From NCBI GenBank assembly GCA_016758965.1, contig JAEPRB010000080.1, forward strand, positions 2,501-66,500: DNA of 64,000 bases, in the 5' to 3' direction. Both the position numbers and the translations under genes were made by a program. How positions within the stretch are numbered: the first letter of the stretch is position 1; each line of letters starts with the position of its first letter. The notes beneath the pieces are model-generated. The model did not search any database. It was not told where the DNA came from and worked only from the letters and a program-made list of their open reading frames with translations. Below, in pieces: positions 1-13,389 of this stretch. The DNA is from Circinella minor (Eukaryota > Mucoromycota > Mucoromycetes > Mucorales > Lichtheimiaceae).

Positions 1-863
1 AGAGAGAGTTGTCTAACTAAGCCTGATAACTTTGTACTCAAAATAAAGAAAGGACCTGATGGAGATCCATCTCTCTCTCACACACACGCGTGTGTGTGCT
101 CTCTTTTGCTCTCTTATTTCCTGGTAAAGGTAGAGTTACCAACTTTTTTTTTTTTTTTTTCGCTAAAAAAAAAGGTTAGATTGATTAGTAACTGACATTG
201 TGTATCATTTTTAAAAATATGCTGATCATCCAAAGGGTGAAGATATCAATGAGAAAGATAGTAGAAAGTAAGATATATAGTAAACAATACTTATTTGTAT
301 TTCTTATTATTATCATTGCTATTACGAATGCTATTACTACTACTAATCAGTGTAACGAGTTACAACTGATAGGACTATAGTTAGTGTACATAAATGAATA
401 AGAAATAGCGGGTTACTATATTTTCTAAACTTGTTAAATAACCTACATAATGTGAAAATATGATAAATGTTGAGAATAGAAAAAAAAAAAAAAGCAAAAC
501 AAACGTGCACGGTACATATTTCTCTCATCTCTTTTCTCTTCCACTTTTTTTAAAGAAAATCAATCATTTATACTCTAACCCCTAATATAATTATCTCTCT
601 TTCTCACACTCACCCACACAAATACACTCACACAAACACATACATTTACTAAATATCGCTTGTAATTCTGCGGAAAAAAAATCGTTTTTTTTTTTCATAA
701 AAGTAATTAGTCTCTCTTTCGCTCTTTTTTTTTTTCCCTTCCCTCTTCTTTCTTTTTGTTTTTCTTTAACTTCTCTCCATTATTATACTTTTTCTTTTCT
801 CTATCTCTTTTTTTTTTTTTTCTCTTTTCAACATTTAACAAATAATACGACACATATATCATC
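1..863. other. Non-coding upstream region with microsatellites
   Basis: I see no gene here. The stretch holds CT/CA simple repeats, a perfect 20-bp palindrome at 79-98, poly-T runs, and from about 590 to 835 a strongly pyrimidine-rich strand typical of fungal promoters and 5' leaders. It probably contains the promoter and leader of the regulator starting at 864. Short open frames at 198-380 and 343-528 are AT-rich with no recognisable motif. Confidence 0.6.
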
Positions 864-3233
864 ATGATACCAGCACAAAATAAAAATAATTCTAGCACTA
901 GTGATGTGAAACATGTAATATGTACCAACAAGGATGAAGAGTTATCAACTGAAGATTTACTTTATCAATATTTACAACCACAATTTGTTCAACAATCATT
1001 ATCACCTCCTATGAGTGTTGTAGACCATGAATTTGATATAGCAATTCAATCACCTACCTTAGTAAATAATAGTCCTTTAACTCCTTCAACATCACCATCA
1101 ACCGATCACTATTTTACTCAATTACAAGTATTACAACAACAACAACTTCAACAACACTGTAATGGTATTTCTTCTAGTTTGATGGATAGTCCTACATCAC
1201 CACCAGCGAGTGGATTTATTGATGATCGTATTCAATTACAAATATCTAGCTTTTCTGATCTTAAAACAGCTCTAGAAGATATTGGTAAAGATTCAACTAC
1301 TCATATTACCAATACACCTTTTACTACCCCAAGTCCTTTACAGCAACACTCAACACTTAACTGTCCACTTATTCATCAACAACACCACTTACAACAAGAT
1401 ACCCAACAACCCCCTCATCGTCGTCGCTATTCTTATTTTACAGCACCTACATATGGAATTAATAATAACAGCAACGGCAACAACAATAATAGCATCAACG
1501 ACACAAAATTAACACCAGAAATAGTAGACAAAGAAACAACAACTACTGAAGAAGATTTGATTCATTTAACCAGTACTGATTTTCATGTACCCTCATCTAT
1601 CCGATTAAATGTTGAAAGCTCTCAAATGTTAGACAATTTAATGGAACGAGCTGTTTCTCATTGGTGTTGTATAGGATTTAAAGTGGCACCTATTAGCTTG
1701 GATGTGATCCGTGATTGGAATAATGCACCTCCTGCCATTGTTTATTGTGTTGCATCTATAAGTTTGGTTACATTTATGAATCATAATTCAAGTCAATCAT
1801 TTACAAAACAAGCTGCCATGGTATTTTATGAACAAGCACGACATAAAATGGATGATGTTTTTGTAGAAGATATGCAACCTATGGTTATTCAAGCTTATTT
1901 TTGCCTCAGTTATACATCCAATTTATTACGACTCTATGAACAACAACGTACATGGGGTGGATTAGCATCTATCGCTCTACAACAACATGCCAAGGATATT
2001 TCTGAGGGTCGACCTGTCGATCGATTAACCATGATGTGTTGGTTACGTTGGTATTATGTGGATGCATGGATGTGCTTAACATTGAATCGAGAATGTTTAT
2101 TAGCAGATGATACACCACTTTATTTAGCACCACTTGCTGAACAAAATAATGAGAGTGATGATATGCCACTATCTTCTATTCAACAACATGTTTTTCATGG
2201 CTTATATCAATTCGCTGCCTTAACTCAATATATGCGAATGTATATACGCGCTATTCGATCCGGAACTATTTTTAAAAAGGGCACTACTTCACGTCCTTCC
2301 ACGTTTTATCAAAACATTACCAATCAATTAAAACAATGGTATAGTCAACAACATCAAGATCAACAAACAGAAATACATTTCCATCTATGCTATCATGCCA
2401 TGCGTTTGGTTATTCTTTTTCAATTTTTACATCCAACAGAATGTCCTCCTCACGATATTTTAATTGATTGTTTGGAAACCAATTTGGCCTTATTACAATC
2501 ATTACAATATTTGAGAGAAATTGGATGTGATCAAAGTACTTATCATCATATGTTTTTTGCTATTCATAATACGGCAAAAAGAATTTACATGTATAATTTC
2601 AATAACAAGGGAAAAAAGAAACATTCATTGGATCGGTTTGCTGAAGAACAATTACGAATCAATTTAAAATTGCTACGTGGCACTCAAGCTTTTGTCAATG
2701 ACGTATTCAAGGTTCGATTGTACGCAGTAAAAATTGAACAACAGTTTCGTGATTTACGAATTAAAGTTGAACAAGATGATAAAAATGGTGTCTGCAATAG
2801 TATTATATTCAAGAATAATACTGTTGCTACTGCTGCTCACAACAGTAATAACAACAATAGTAATTATTCTCATTCTCATTCTCACTCGCATTATCCCCAT
2901 TATACAGCAGCATTATCAACACCTCATTTCTCTCCATCAACACTGACACATAATTATTATAATACCACTTCTTTATCATTGTCAAAAACAACAAATTTAA
3001 CTAAAAATTCAGAATCTTCATTACCTGCTACACCATTATTACATCCAAACAACAATAATAATAGTGGTGCACCCCGTATTGTTGTATTTCGACAAAAACC
3101 ATTAAAAACACCTACTACCACACGTATACGTAACAAATCAACATCATCGCATTATGATAAAATCAAGAAAACTTCTTTTAAAAAACAATTCACAGTATCT
3201 ACTTGTTCAACAACAAAGAAAAAACCTCAGTAA
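864..3233 (+). CDS. Fungal-specific transcription-factor-domain protein without a visible Zn cluster
   Basis: An intronless frame of 789 residues. Residues 1-245 are low complexity (Ser, Thr, Pro, Gln, Asn) and include a basic RRRYSY patch. About residues 246-620 form a helical block with the pattern of the fungal transcription factor regulatory domain (middle homology region): WCCIGFKV, an Ala/Ser-rich helix, YFCLSYTSNLLRLYEQQR, and MMCWLRWYYVDAWMC near 390. The tail is Asn/Ser/His-rich with a (HS)n run and a basic end. Such domains normally sit C-terminal to a Zn2Cys6 DNA-binding cluster in nuclear regulators, but no CX2CX6C pattern occurs here. The ATG at 864 follows a T-rich leader, and the 860 bases upstream show no exon encoding a cluster. 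It may act as a co-regulator or bind DNA differently. The domain call is fairly secure; targets are unknown. Confidence 0.75.
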   Translation: MIPAQNKNNSSTSDVKHVICTNKDEELSTEDLLYQYLQPQFVQQSLSPPMSVVDHEFDIAIQSPTLVNNSPLTPSTSPSTDHYFTQLQVLQQQQLQQHCNGISSSLMDSPTSPPASGFIDDRIQLQISSFSDLKTALEDIGKDSTTHITNTPFTTPSPLQQHSTLNCPLIHQQHHLQQDTQQPPHRRRYSYFTAPTYGINNNSNGNNNNSINDTKLTPEIVDKETTTTEEDLIHLTSTDFHVPSSIRLNVESSQMLDNLMERAVSHWCCIGFKVAPISLDVIRDWNNAPPAIVYCVASISLVTFMNHNSSQSFTKQAAMVFYEQARHKMDDVFVEDMQPMVIQAYFCLSYTSNLLRLYEQQRTWGGLASIALQQHAKDISEGRPVDRLTMMCWLRWYYVDAWMCLTLNRECLLADDTPLYLAPLAEQNNESDDMPLSSIQQHVFHGLYQFAALTQYMRMYIRAIRSGTIFKKGTTSRPSTFYQNITNQLKQWYSQQHQDQQTEIHFHLCYHAMRLVILFQFLHPTECPPHDILIDCLETNLALLQSLQYLREIGCDQSTYHHMFFAIHNTAKRIYMYNFNNKGKKKHSLDRFAEEQLRINLKLLRGTQAFVNDVFKVRLYAVKIEQQFRDLRIKVEQDDKNGVCNSIIFKNNTVATAAHNSNNNNSNYSHSHSHSHYPHYTAALSTPHFSPSTLTHNYYNTTSLSLSKTTNLTKNSESSLPATPLLHPNNNNNSGAPRIVVFRQKPLKTPTTTRIRNKSTSSHYDKIKKTSFKKQFTVSTCSTTKKKPQ

Positions 3234-5080
3234 TTATTCTCATTCTTCATCTTCTTAAACGACTAATAATCTTTAAAAACAATAATAATAACAATGTTAT
3301 TGAGTTAACTATTCTATTTATTTTCTTTCTTTCTTTGCATTTTTTTTTAAAAATTTATTTTATGCTTTTCTTTTCTTTTTCATTTTTTTTTTTATTTTTT
3401 CTTGTTCGATGTTTGATAGTTTCATCTTTTTTTTTTTTTTTCATTCCTTTTTATACATATATAGTAGCTTCACCTTATTTTATTTTATTTTGTTTAGTAA
3501 TTAGTAGTTTTTATTTTCTTAATGTTATTAGTCTCTTTTTTTTCTTTTAAATATATATTTCTTATTAATTTTCACGATACGTATAAAACAATCCTTTTTT
3601 ATGCAAACATATTTTTTTTTTATGAATTAAAATACAATTCTTTTTTATTCCTATTATGTTTTTTTCTTATTTGTTACTTATATTTATAATAGACAATGTA
3701 GTAGTAATATTGGTTTCAGTTTAAATTATAGATAAAAAAGCTTAATTCATAATATAGAGTAGTAAATGTATGATGGTTGTCATAGATACACAACATATTT
3801 CTTTTTTTGGGTAATCCGAGAAACAGTACGTACGGTACGTATATCTTTTTTGTCTCAAACAAATGAACGATACTTTTTCTACATGCCATAATCATTATCT
3901 GATTGTTTTAGAAAATGATAATAACTTTCAAAAAAAAAAAAAAAAAAAAAAAAAAAAGAAAACAATAGTAATCATCAAAGTAGCTTTCAAGAATATATAA
4001 ATCTGAACTATATTACTTGCGACTGGTAAATAATAAAATACCAATAGATTTGGAGACAGGGCGTACAAAGAAAAATCTGACCATGAGACTATATTGTGTA
4101 TACATACATACATACATACATGATTTTATTTACTTTTTTGTGTATACAATCATATTATTCATGTTGTAGAATCATAACCATATCCATCTTGTATGACATT
4201 GAAAGACTATAATCCCCTAATAATATTAACAAAAGTCACCTCATTCTTTTTTTAAAAACAAGCCCTTCGCGTAATGCGCTAATTCTGCTGGTCCCACCTT
4301 ACAACACTCTATGCCACCAACAGCGCCACTCCGACAAAACGATGGTAACGCATGATAATGATCAGCCTTCCATAAATACTATAGTAAAACATCTACATTG
4401 CACTTCCATTGTACTTTTAACCCTTTTTTCTTATTACCTTTTAAGTTTTTTTTTTTTTTTTTCATATCCCTTTTGCCTAACAGGATCAGACTAGAGTGGA
4501 TATTTATTAGGCGCATCAGTCAATTTAGTCATTTTTGATAGCAAACTTTTGGAGTTATAAATTGATCAACTTTATAATATTGTTGTATTCTTTTCACAAC
4601 GAAAAAAATATATATTTATAGGTAGAATACCAAGTCATTATCCTTGTCATATATTGGTTGAAGTGAGAAAACGATGATAATAACAATATTTACAAACGGC
4701 TATGAATGGTAAAATAAGTGAAAAAAAAAATCAAATAATATATTTCGTTATTTTAATATCCATATCGTTTTTTGTCTAATTCACTTTGAATAAACCTTAG
4801 TGAAACATATTGAAATAATGATTCGTTCATCTTGCTTTTCTAATCAAAATAATAGGGAGCTGATATAAAATATAGGAGAGCTTTGATGATAACTATATAA
4901 TAATACTACTTTTTCATTGCCTAACAAGGATGTTCTAATTAATGCTAAATGATATGATATATTCATCATCCTTACCATTTAACGCTACCTTTAACAAAAT
5001 GAAAGCATCTTTTTTTTTAAGAAAGAAATTCTATGACACACACAGTCAAATCTTGTTTTTGCACATTTCTCAGTTACTAC

Positions 5081-5114
<34 letters not shown>

Positions 5115-7889
5115 GGAAATGTTAAAAATACTTTATGGGTTTCCAACTTACAACTTGCATTGAGAGTTTAAAGTGTTGTATCATATCGAAGGTAAACTAT
5201 GCTGTACGGGGGGGGGTGTTCAATGAAGTATAAGCAACCTCATACATTTAGGTTTTTTTTTTCATTATGCGTCAAAGAATTAATAAGTAAGTAGTACATA
5301 TTACTATACAGTGACTTGTTATAAATATCATTTATTTGAAGAAAAAAAAAGTATTGATTTCAACAATAAAGAGAAAAAAAGAAGCAAAGATGCTTTTTCT
5401 AACAAGTCTGTGATTTCCATACAAGATAATTAAATAGTTCTGGACAACCTAACTTTTTAACGAGGGTTTACGACCAACAAATAGTAATTACGTTCCAAAA
5501 TTCACTGAAAATTTTTTTTGAGTCTCTCATTCTAAAATTCATAGATATATAACTTTGATCAATGTCCTGAAATATTAAATATAAATGGACATTCAATAGG
5601 TTTTTATTGTATAATAATAAAGACACGCTATAATAAAACATACAAGACAATGCTCTCTTGTTCGACACGTATACATCTTTTCTCTGATGTAGACGTAGCA
5701 CCATTACCAAATAGTTCCTCGGATCACTTGTTTAATAACCAAGAGAAGGTAGAGCGATTTGAGATTCTTATATTCGGATACGTTATCTTGAAGAATTGAT
5801 CAAGTCTTTTTATCATTCTTTTATAACCACTCGCGTACTTTTCCCAGATACTGTCTTGTTGGGTCGACAGTAATTATAAGTTTGTTAAAGTAAGTTACCG
5901 CTTTTCTATTATTGATAAAAAAAAATAACCATTCACGTAGAAAAATGTGTAAATCTATCAATACTATTAATTTACGCTTTCATATAAATTGTAAAAAAAA
6001 AAAAAATAACATGAAATGCTCTATTTAACTATATGTTTTTATCAGTGTATGTGTTGTGATTATACTTAACTACCTACCACATTACAAAAAAAAACAAATA
6101 CATAAAGAAAAACAATCGATATAAAATAAAAGCAATGTATACAAAGAGAGAAAAAAAAACGACAGACGTGTATGGTATGCTTTATTATTGATAATATAAG
6201 GAGAAAATGCCACCGTAACTTGTTGCCGAATGTGCAAAAAAACCAGGAAATTGCAAAATTGCAAATTTCGGGGTATGACTGTACTAAATCTATATACCAA
6301 TAATAAGGACCTATTGTATAATTATATTCATTCATCCATTTTGACGAATTTGTTGTGAAGGTAAAAGATATGAGTTTTGTCGTCGTCAAAATCAAGAAAG
6401 AATTTTAAACGATCAGAAACCGAAACTAACATAGCATCTTCAAAGGTAAATCGTTATGAAAAAGATTATTCAATTTGAAACCAATTTTAGGCCTACGTAC
6501 CAGTGCAGAAAAAAAAAAAGTACGTACTCAGTTGTAATTATTATATCATTTAATTAATAACAAAACATACCTCTATAAGCAGCTTTAATCATCTTTTACT
6601 GTCCATGTAAAAAAAGGTTTGTATTATTATGCTACTCGAGTTCAACATCAAGGTTTTATTGTTAAACACATTCGAGAAATGCATGATTCGATCATTGTAA
6701 ACTGTGGAAATAGAGAAATACGTAATATCTATTTTATCTACAATAAAGAGAATGAAGTCGTTTCTTTTAATAGTAATACGTAAAAAAAAAATGCAATGAT
6801 AGAGAGAATATAGACTATAACAGGATGTTCACAGAACAAATGACTAACAGAGGAAAGTCTATTATACAGTTTATCAACATTCACACAGTTTATCACTAGA
6901 AAATAATAACTGTATAATACTATGCGTATCAGCTAAATAACGGATGGAATAAAAATAGATTTAAAAAAATGCATCCATTTTACCCATAATACAGTATATT
7001 GAATGTGAACAACACGTTTATAAACAATTTTTTTTTTGAAAAAAAAAAACGCCATCATGGCTCAAGTTCCAATATTCTATCTGACATGAATAATGAATAT
7101 ATTTTCGCTCACTCATCATCAGAAAAAGTTATGCTCCTTTGTCGTGAAAGCTAGTGACTGTTTTAATGTTTGCTAAATATTTAGTATCATTTCCTTTCTA
7201 CTATAATAAATTAGCTTTATATGTTGTATATAAATGATGGATCTAAAAAAAGTGAATTTATTACTTTATAGAACTCAATTATGAAAGTACGGTAGACAAC
7301 AAGAAAAGAATATCATGTTTGTGATGAACTTTACAAAAAAAAAATGGTATTATCTGTCCTGCTTTCAAGGTAGAATTGATGAAAATAGTAATAACAATGT
7401 ATATGCATTCAACAGCATTTTATAATCATGGATGTTGTGTAAAATGCTTATGAGAGCAGCTATCTCTATTTGGAAAGGTGTTGGGGCTTAAAGAAAATTA
7501 AACAACTAGCCACACCCCACTCGTACGTATCTTTTACTATTTTATTAATTACGAAAAAAATATATATACCTGCTTCTCTATTATTTTCATGTACCTCGTC
7601 AAAAATTATTATATAGATTGATCAAGGCATTACGTATGTGTTTTTTAATAACCGAGAGAGTGGCGGATAGGTATTTAAAATATGAGTGAGTGCATTAACA
7701 TTTTTAATAATAGCAGTAATAAATTATATTAAAAATATAAAAATTATGGCGCGGTGATTATAATTTTGGAATGGTAAAAAAACAAAAGCATAAAAATTAA
7801 AAAAGAGTTTAACGAAAAACATAATATTTTCATGATATGTGTTTACTTTTTTGGCTACTAATCACTTAAAGTGGCTGGGGTATATGAAT

Positions 7890-7915
7890 AGAGAGACAGC
7901 GAGAGAGACAGAGAC

Positions 7916-7964
<49 letters not shown>
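7890..7964. repeat. (AG)n microsatellite
   Basis: About 75 bases made almost only of GA dinucleotides, beginning with interrupted GAGACA units and ending in an uninterrupted (GA)n run. Seen directly. Confidence 0.95.
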
Positions 7965-7966
<2 letters not shown>

Positions 7967-9078
7967 TAAAAAAAGAAGAACATTCTTTGTGAACAAACAT
8001 CTCGAATTTTAATATAAGCGGGTATTCCCATTGACGATAAAAGAACACTACTGTGGCTGCTTATATGTGTTTGTATTACAATGGGAAAAAAAAACTAATT
8101 AAAAAAAAATAAAAAGATGAACGTTTTTGATTTTTATTATATTATACATATTGTTTCGAGTGTAATGATGATATACCATGATTTTTTTTTATAGTGGTTC
8201 ACCCTAATAATAATAATAATAGTAATCACTTATTATAATTGTGTGAGAATGTTAAATAAAGTCTTCTTCATGTGAAGTTTTTTTTTTTTTTTATTCAATA
8301 CCCGCTAAATTTTTATTATTACAACCCTGTTATTATAAAAAACCTTAATTTCTATATTTTATGTTTCTTTTTTTATGCTGATCACGATAGAGTGCTGTTA
8401 TTCATACAAAAAAAAATATGTTTTTTAAACTATATATTTATACAAGGTTCTATAAGAATAAGTTATTTTGTTTGATAACAAATGATGTATGAAATATTAG
8501 ATAGAAACGGATGTCATGAATATTCAAAAAGGAAAAAAAAAATGATGAGGATTCTGCAAAAAGCGGGAACCTTGTATTTACAAATAAGAATTAATACGAC
8601 AAATGGAGATCAATGGTTTTTATTACCTGATTCATAATTATATAATTACCATATAACCCTCACAGTAATAATATATGAGTTAAACTTGATAGCAACCATA
8701 CGTGTTCTTCTTGGTTAATATGATTTAAATCATGCATTATTATCATCCTCCTCATATGTGGGTTTACACACAACTTGTTGATCTAAAGCCATATCATAAC
8801 AAAATGCACAATAAATAAATAAAAATTAAGTTCTCGATCCAGCCCCCCCCCCTCCTCCTCTTCCTCTCAATATTGAAAATATTATAAACACCAAACAGAA
8901 AAAAAATAACTCTTTTGGAGAATGGAGTAACAATATTTTTTGTGATCCTGTCAAATCACGTTGATATATCTAATAGATTATTGTGTCACACAAGGCTGGA
9001 ACAAATATTTATCGTTTTTTTTTTTTAGTTCATTTAAAAAACTTATTATATTTTATAAATATAATGCACTCTTATTTA

Positions 9079-9081
<3 letters not shown>

Positions 9082-9112
<31 letters not shown>

Positions 9113-9145
9113 ATTATTGCTATTGTATGCTTATTTGTCTATATG

Positions 9146-9176
<31 letters not shown>
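9082..9176. repeat. Two (AT)n microsatellites
   Basis: Two uninterrupted (TA)n runs at about 9082-9110 and 9148-9176, separated by about 37 bases. Seen directly; no function inferred. Confidence 0.9.
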
Positions 9177-9179
<3 letters not shown>

Positions 9180-10016
9180 GTCGTACTAACACAATAAAAT
9201 GTACATTAAACCCTTTATTTGATTTTTTCTTTAAACAAAAAGTTTATTGCAAAAGAAAAAAAAAACAATAACCTATTTATATAAAACCATAAATTTATTA
9301 ATAAATGTTTCTTATTTGCAGGAGTTTTTTTTTTTTTTTTTTCTATTTCTTTTTTTTTTTGCTTCAACAAAAAGTATGAAGAAGGAGAAAATACATACAC
9401 ATTTATAATGAAAACCTAAAAAAAAAAAGAAGGAGTTTTCAATATGTTTCTAAATGATTATACTAAATAAAGATAATTATATTTTCTCCTCTTTCTTTTA
9501 TTTATTGTCTAAACTGAAAATCTTCATAATATAAGGCTGGAAACACGAAACCATAGAAACCAAAAAAAAAAAAAAAAAAGAGCGAGAAAAAAATTAAGGA
9601 ATCATAATAGACTATACTATAATAGGAAAGCGCAATCAGTTCAATTTAGAGCTCAAAAAAAGGTTTGTGTAACTATCAATTATTGTTACACATCATTTTA
9701 CTTTAAATCATTTTTATTTTCTTGTCTCCTTTTTGCCAGTTACTTTCTTCTTCTTCCTTTTTACTTACATATATATTTTTTTTTTTTTTGGTTACCAAAA
9801 CCCGGTCCCTTCCTTTTGATTAGTGGTTTTCTTTTTTTTTTTTTTTTGATCTGTAAATCACAAATATCATTACATATATATCTATAACTGTTAGGAGCTG
9901 GTATCTCTTTCTCAGTTTATACAACCCCGCACTTTCCTTTGTTTCTTTTTAAAAAAGCATAGCAACAAATTACATATATATATATATATATATATATTTA
10001 AAAGAAGAATAACAAA

Positions 10017-13000
10017 ATGTATCGAAGTCCACAACCAGTGCATAACGATCAATATCAAATGCAAGAAACGCGCTTCTCTCCTCATCAAGAACGCGGCTCG
10101 CCATTTTCAGATCCTTATCATCAAGTCGATAATCAACCTTTGCTTCGACAACCACAAGGAGGCTCACCTTTCATAGGTCATGCTCCTTCACCTCACTCAC
10201 CTCAACCTGGCGGTATGGTAGGTTTTCAACCGGGTGTACCTGGTTCACCTGGTCCACATTATGGTGGTGCACCTCGACGTGTACCACGAAGATATAAGAC
10301 AAGTAAGCATAATCATATATATATATATATATATATATTCAAAATAATAAAGAAAAATGATTTTTTGGTCAAGAAAAGAGGGAGAAAAAAAGAAACAGAA
10401 AAATTTTGTTGGATGGATAATTGTATGATATAAGATAAAATAATAATAATAACCTTTTATTCTCCTTGAAAAAAAAAAAAAAAAAAGCTCGAAAGGTCAA
10501 GTTGACTCGAGGTAATCTTGTTCTTGATTGTCCTGTCCCTACTCGTTATCTTCAAGCTGTTCCAATGAAAGAAGGCAAAGAATTTACACATATGCGTTAT
10601 ACTGCTGCTACTTGTGATCCCAAGGATTTTTCAACATCTAATTATACTTTGCGTCAACAACTTTTGGAGCGAGAAACAGAATTGTTTATTGTCTTGACCA
10701 TGTATAACGTATGAAAAAAAAAGTTTATATATTATTATTATTATTCGATAAGAAAAGAGTTCATTATTAACCAATGATTATTTTTTTTTTGGATGGGATA
10801 AAAAATATATAGGAAGATGAAATTCTTTTCGCTCGTACAATGCATGGTGTCATGAAGAATATTGCACATTTATGTGGACGTGATCGTTCCAAGACATGGG
10901 GTCACAATGGATGGGTATGTTTTTTTTTAAAAATATATATTTTGGGATCCAAATGTTATTTTTTTTTTTGAATTTGAGAATATACATAAAATTTACTTTT
11001 GAATAACCTATTGAATAATATATTATAGAAAAAAGTTGTGGTTTGTGTTGTTTCCGATGGTCGTCAAAAAATCAATCAACGTACATTATCATTATTGGCT
11101 ACTCTAGGTGTTTACCAAGATGGTGTTGCTAAGAATTTGGTTGGTGACAAAGAAGTTACTGCTCACATTTATGAGGTAAATAAATTATTTTTTGGGGGGG
11201 ATCAAGAAATTTATTTACGTGATTACTGACAACAAAACAAAAATATTCTAGTACACAACCCAACTTTCTGTAGATCCAGAAATGAAATTCAAGGGTGCCG
11301 AAAAAGGCATGACACCTTGTCAAATGCTTTTCTGTTTAAAGGAAAAGAATGCTAAAAAAATCAATTCGCATCGTTGGTTCTTACAAGCTTTTGGTCCTTT
11401 AGTCCGACCCAATGTCGTTGTTTTGATCGATGTAGGCACACGTCCTGGTGGTACATCTATTTATCATTTATGGAAATCATTTGATATTAATTCAAACATT
11501 GCTGGCGCATGTGGTGAAATTCGTGCTTTGACTGGTACAGCAGGTGTTGCTTTATTGAATCCTTTGGTTGCTGCTCAAAACTTTGAATATAAAATGTCTA
11601 ATATTCTTGATAAGCCTTTGGAATCCGTCTTTGGTTATATTTCAGTGTTACCTGGTGCCTTTTCTGCATATCGATACACTGCTCTTCAAAATGATGTCAA
11701 TGGTCATGGTCCTCTTGAAAAATACTTTTTGGGTGAAACTATGCATGGTAGTGATGCTGATATTTTCACTGCAAATATGTATCTTGCTGAAGATCGTATT
11801 CTTTGTTATGAGGTAAATCCACACACACATATATATATATATAAAGAGGAAGAGATATAGAAACATAATGTATTGAATTAAACAATTTTAACTAATGATT
11901 GATCTCTTGGTGTAAATGATAGTTGGTCGCCAAGAAAAATTCTCATTATGTCCTTCATTACGTTAATAGCAGTTATGGTGAAACCGATGTTCCTGATACG
12001 GTTGCTGAATTGATTTCTCAACGTCGTCGTTGGCTTAATGGTAAATTGATAGTAATAATGAATCAAGTAAATTTAAGTTAAAAAATTAACTCTTTTTTTT
12101 TTCTCTCTCTCTCTCTCTTTCTTTTTAGGTTCCTTCTTTGCTGGTGTTTATGCTTTATGGCATTGGCGTAAAGTCTGGTCTTCTGATCACTCTATTTTCC
12201 GAAAACTTTTCTTCTTGATTGAAAACTTGTATAGTACTTATAATATGATTTTTGCCTGGTTTGCAATCGTAAGTATATTCTGGACAGCAAAAAAAAAAAT
12301 GTAATAGTAATTTAAAATACTAAAAAGACTGGGGGGGGGAAACAATTATTTCACTGTTTAGGGCAACTTTTACTTGACTTTCTACATTCTTACAAAAGCA
12401 CTAGGTGCTGATTCCCTTGATCCAAAACCTTTCTCCGGAGATATTGCTAATTATATACATATTGGTCTAAATTACGTTTATTGTCTGTTAATGATTGTTC
12501 AATTTATTATTGCTTTGGGTAATCGTCCTCAAGGTTCCAAGTTCTTGTATACTGCCAGTATGGTATTCTTTGCTCTACTGATGGGTTATATGTTGTTTGT
12601 CACAGTTTGGATTACTATTGTTGGTATTACAGCAGTGGTTGAAGACACAGATGCTTCATTCACAGCTATGATGGGTCAAAGTCTGTTCCGTAATATTGTT
12701 GTTTCTGTCTGCGCTACTTATGTCATGTACTTTGTTGCATCATTCATGTTCCTTGATCCTTGGCACATGTTTACCAGGTAAATAATATACTTTAGTTCTA
12801 TTTGTTCTCTATTTAATGATGGATACATATAACTAATAACTCTTGTCATTTACTTCTCATGCAAAACAACTATTTTAGTTTCATTCAATATATCTTCCTT
12901 AGTCCATCTTATATCAATATTCTTAACGTCTATGCATTCTGTAATATTCATGATGTATCATGGGGTACGAAAGGTGATAACAAAGTTAATACTGATTTGG

Positions 13001-13389
13001 GTGTTGTCAAGTCTAAAAAGGATGAATCCGGTGATCATACTGCAGAAATTGAAATGGCTACTGAACAAAAGGATTTGAACGAAGCATATGAATCCCATTG
13101 TATTGAATTACAACGTAAGCCTGAAATTGAAGAACAACATCGTGATGCTCAAACCAAACAAGAAGATTATTACAAGGCTTTCCGTACCAACTTGGTCTTA
13201 TTCTGGATCATTTCCAATCTTTTATTAATTATCGCTATCACCAGTGTCTCTGCCTTTAGTTGGATGGGTGATTTTGAAACTAGAAGTACAATGTATTTAG
13301 GTTTCATTCTCTGGTCCGTTGCTGGTCTTTCAGTAATTCGTTTCTGTGGTGCCACTTTGTATTTGATCTTCAGAATTTTTACTGGTTAA
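10017..13389 (+). CDS. Chitin synthase, division 1 (class I/II type)
   Basis: Polymerises UDP-GlcNAc into chitin at the plasma membrane. The nine-exon model gives 833 residues: 10017-10302, 10488-10708, 10813-10914, 11029-11175, 11252-11812, 11923-12040, 12129-12268, 12362-12777, 12879-13389. All introns are GT..AG and all joins keep frame. Residues 1-95 are a Pro/Gly/Gln-rich cytoplasmic tail. The division 1 N-terminal region follows ([14 protein letters not shown]), then the GT2-type catalytic core with [59 protein letters not shown] (ending about 435) and the signature QRRRW at 472-476. The C-terminal half has several membrane segments with a charged loop around 13000-13160. Size and motifs are normal for the family. 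(AT)n tracts lie just upstream of the ATG and in introns 1 and 5. It converges on the NAD(H) kinase gene. Confidence 0.95.

Larger units (their letters stand above)
3234..10016. other. AT-rich intergenic region, 6.8 kb, no gene recognised
   Basis: No convincing gene. The sequence is dominated by poly-A/T runs, an (AG)n tract at 7890-7964, (AT)n tracts at 9082-9110 and 9148-9176, and a slightly GC-richer block at 4259-4375. Open frames such as the 109-residue minus frame at 6066-6395 are Phe/Ile/Tyr-rich products of AT-rich DNA. The last few hundred bases (9720-10016) are pyrimidine-rich and probably hold the chitin synthase promoter and leader. Confidence 0.6.

Noticed and set aside
6066..6395. 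109-residue minus-strand frame in the first desert
   Set aside because: Rich in Phe, Ile and Tyr as expected from AT-rich DNA, no motif, no splice-compatible neighbours.
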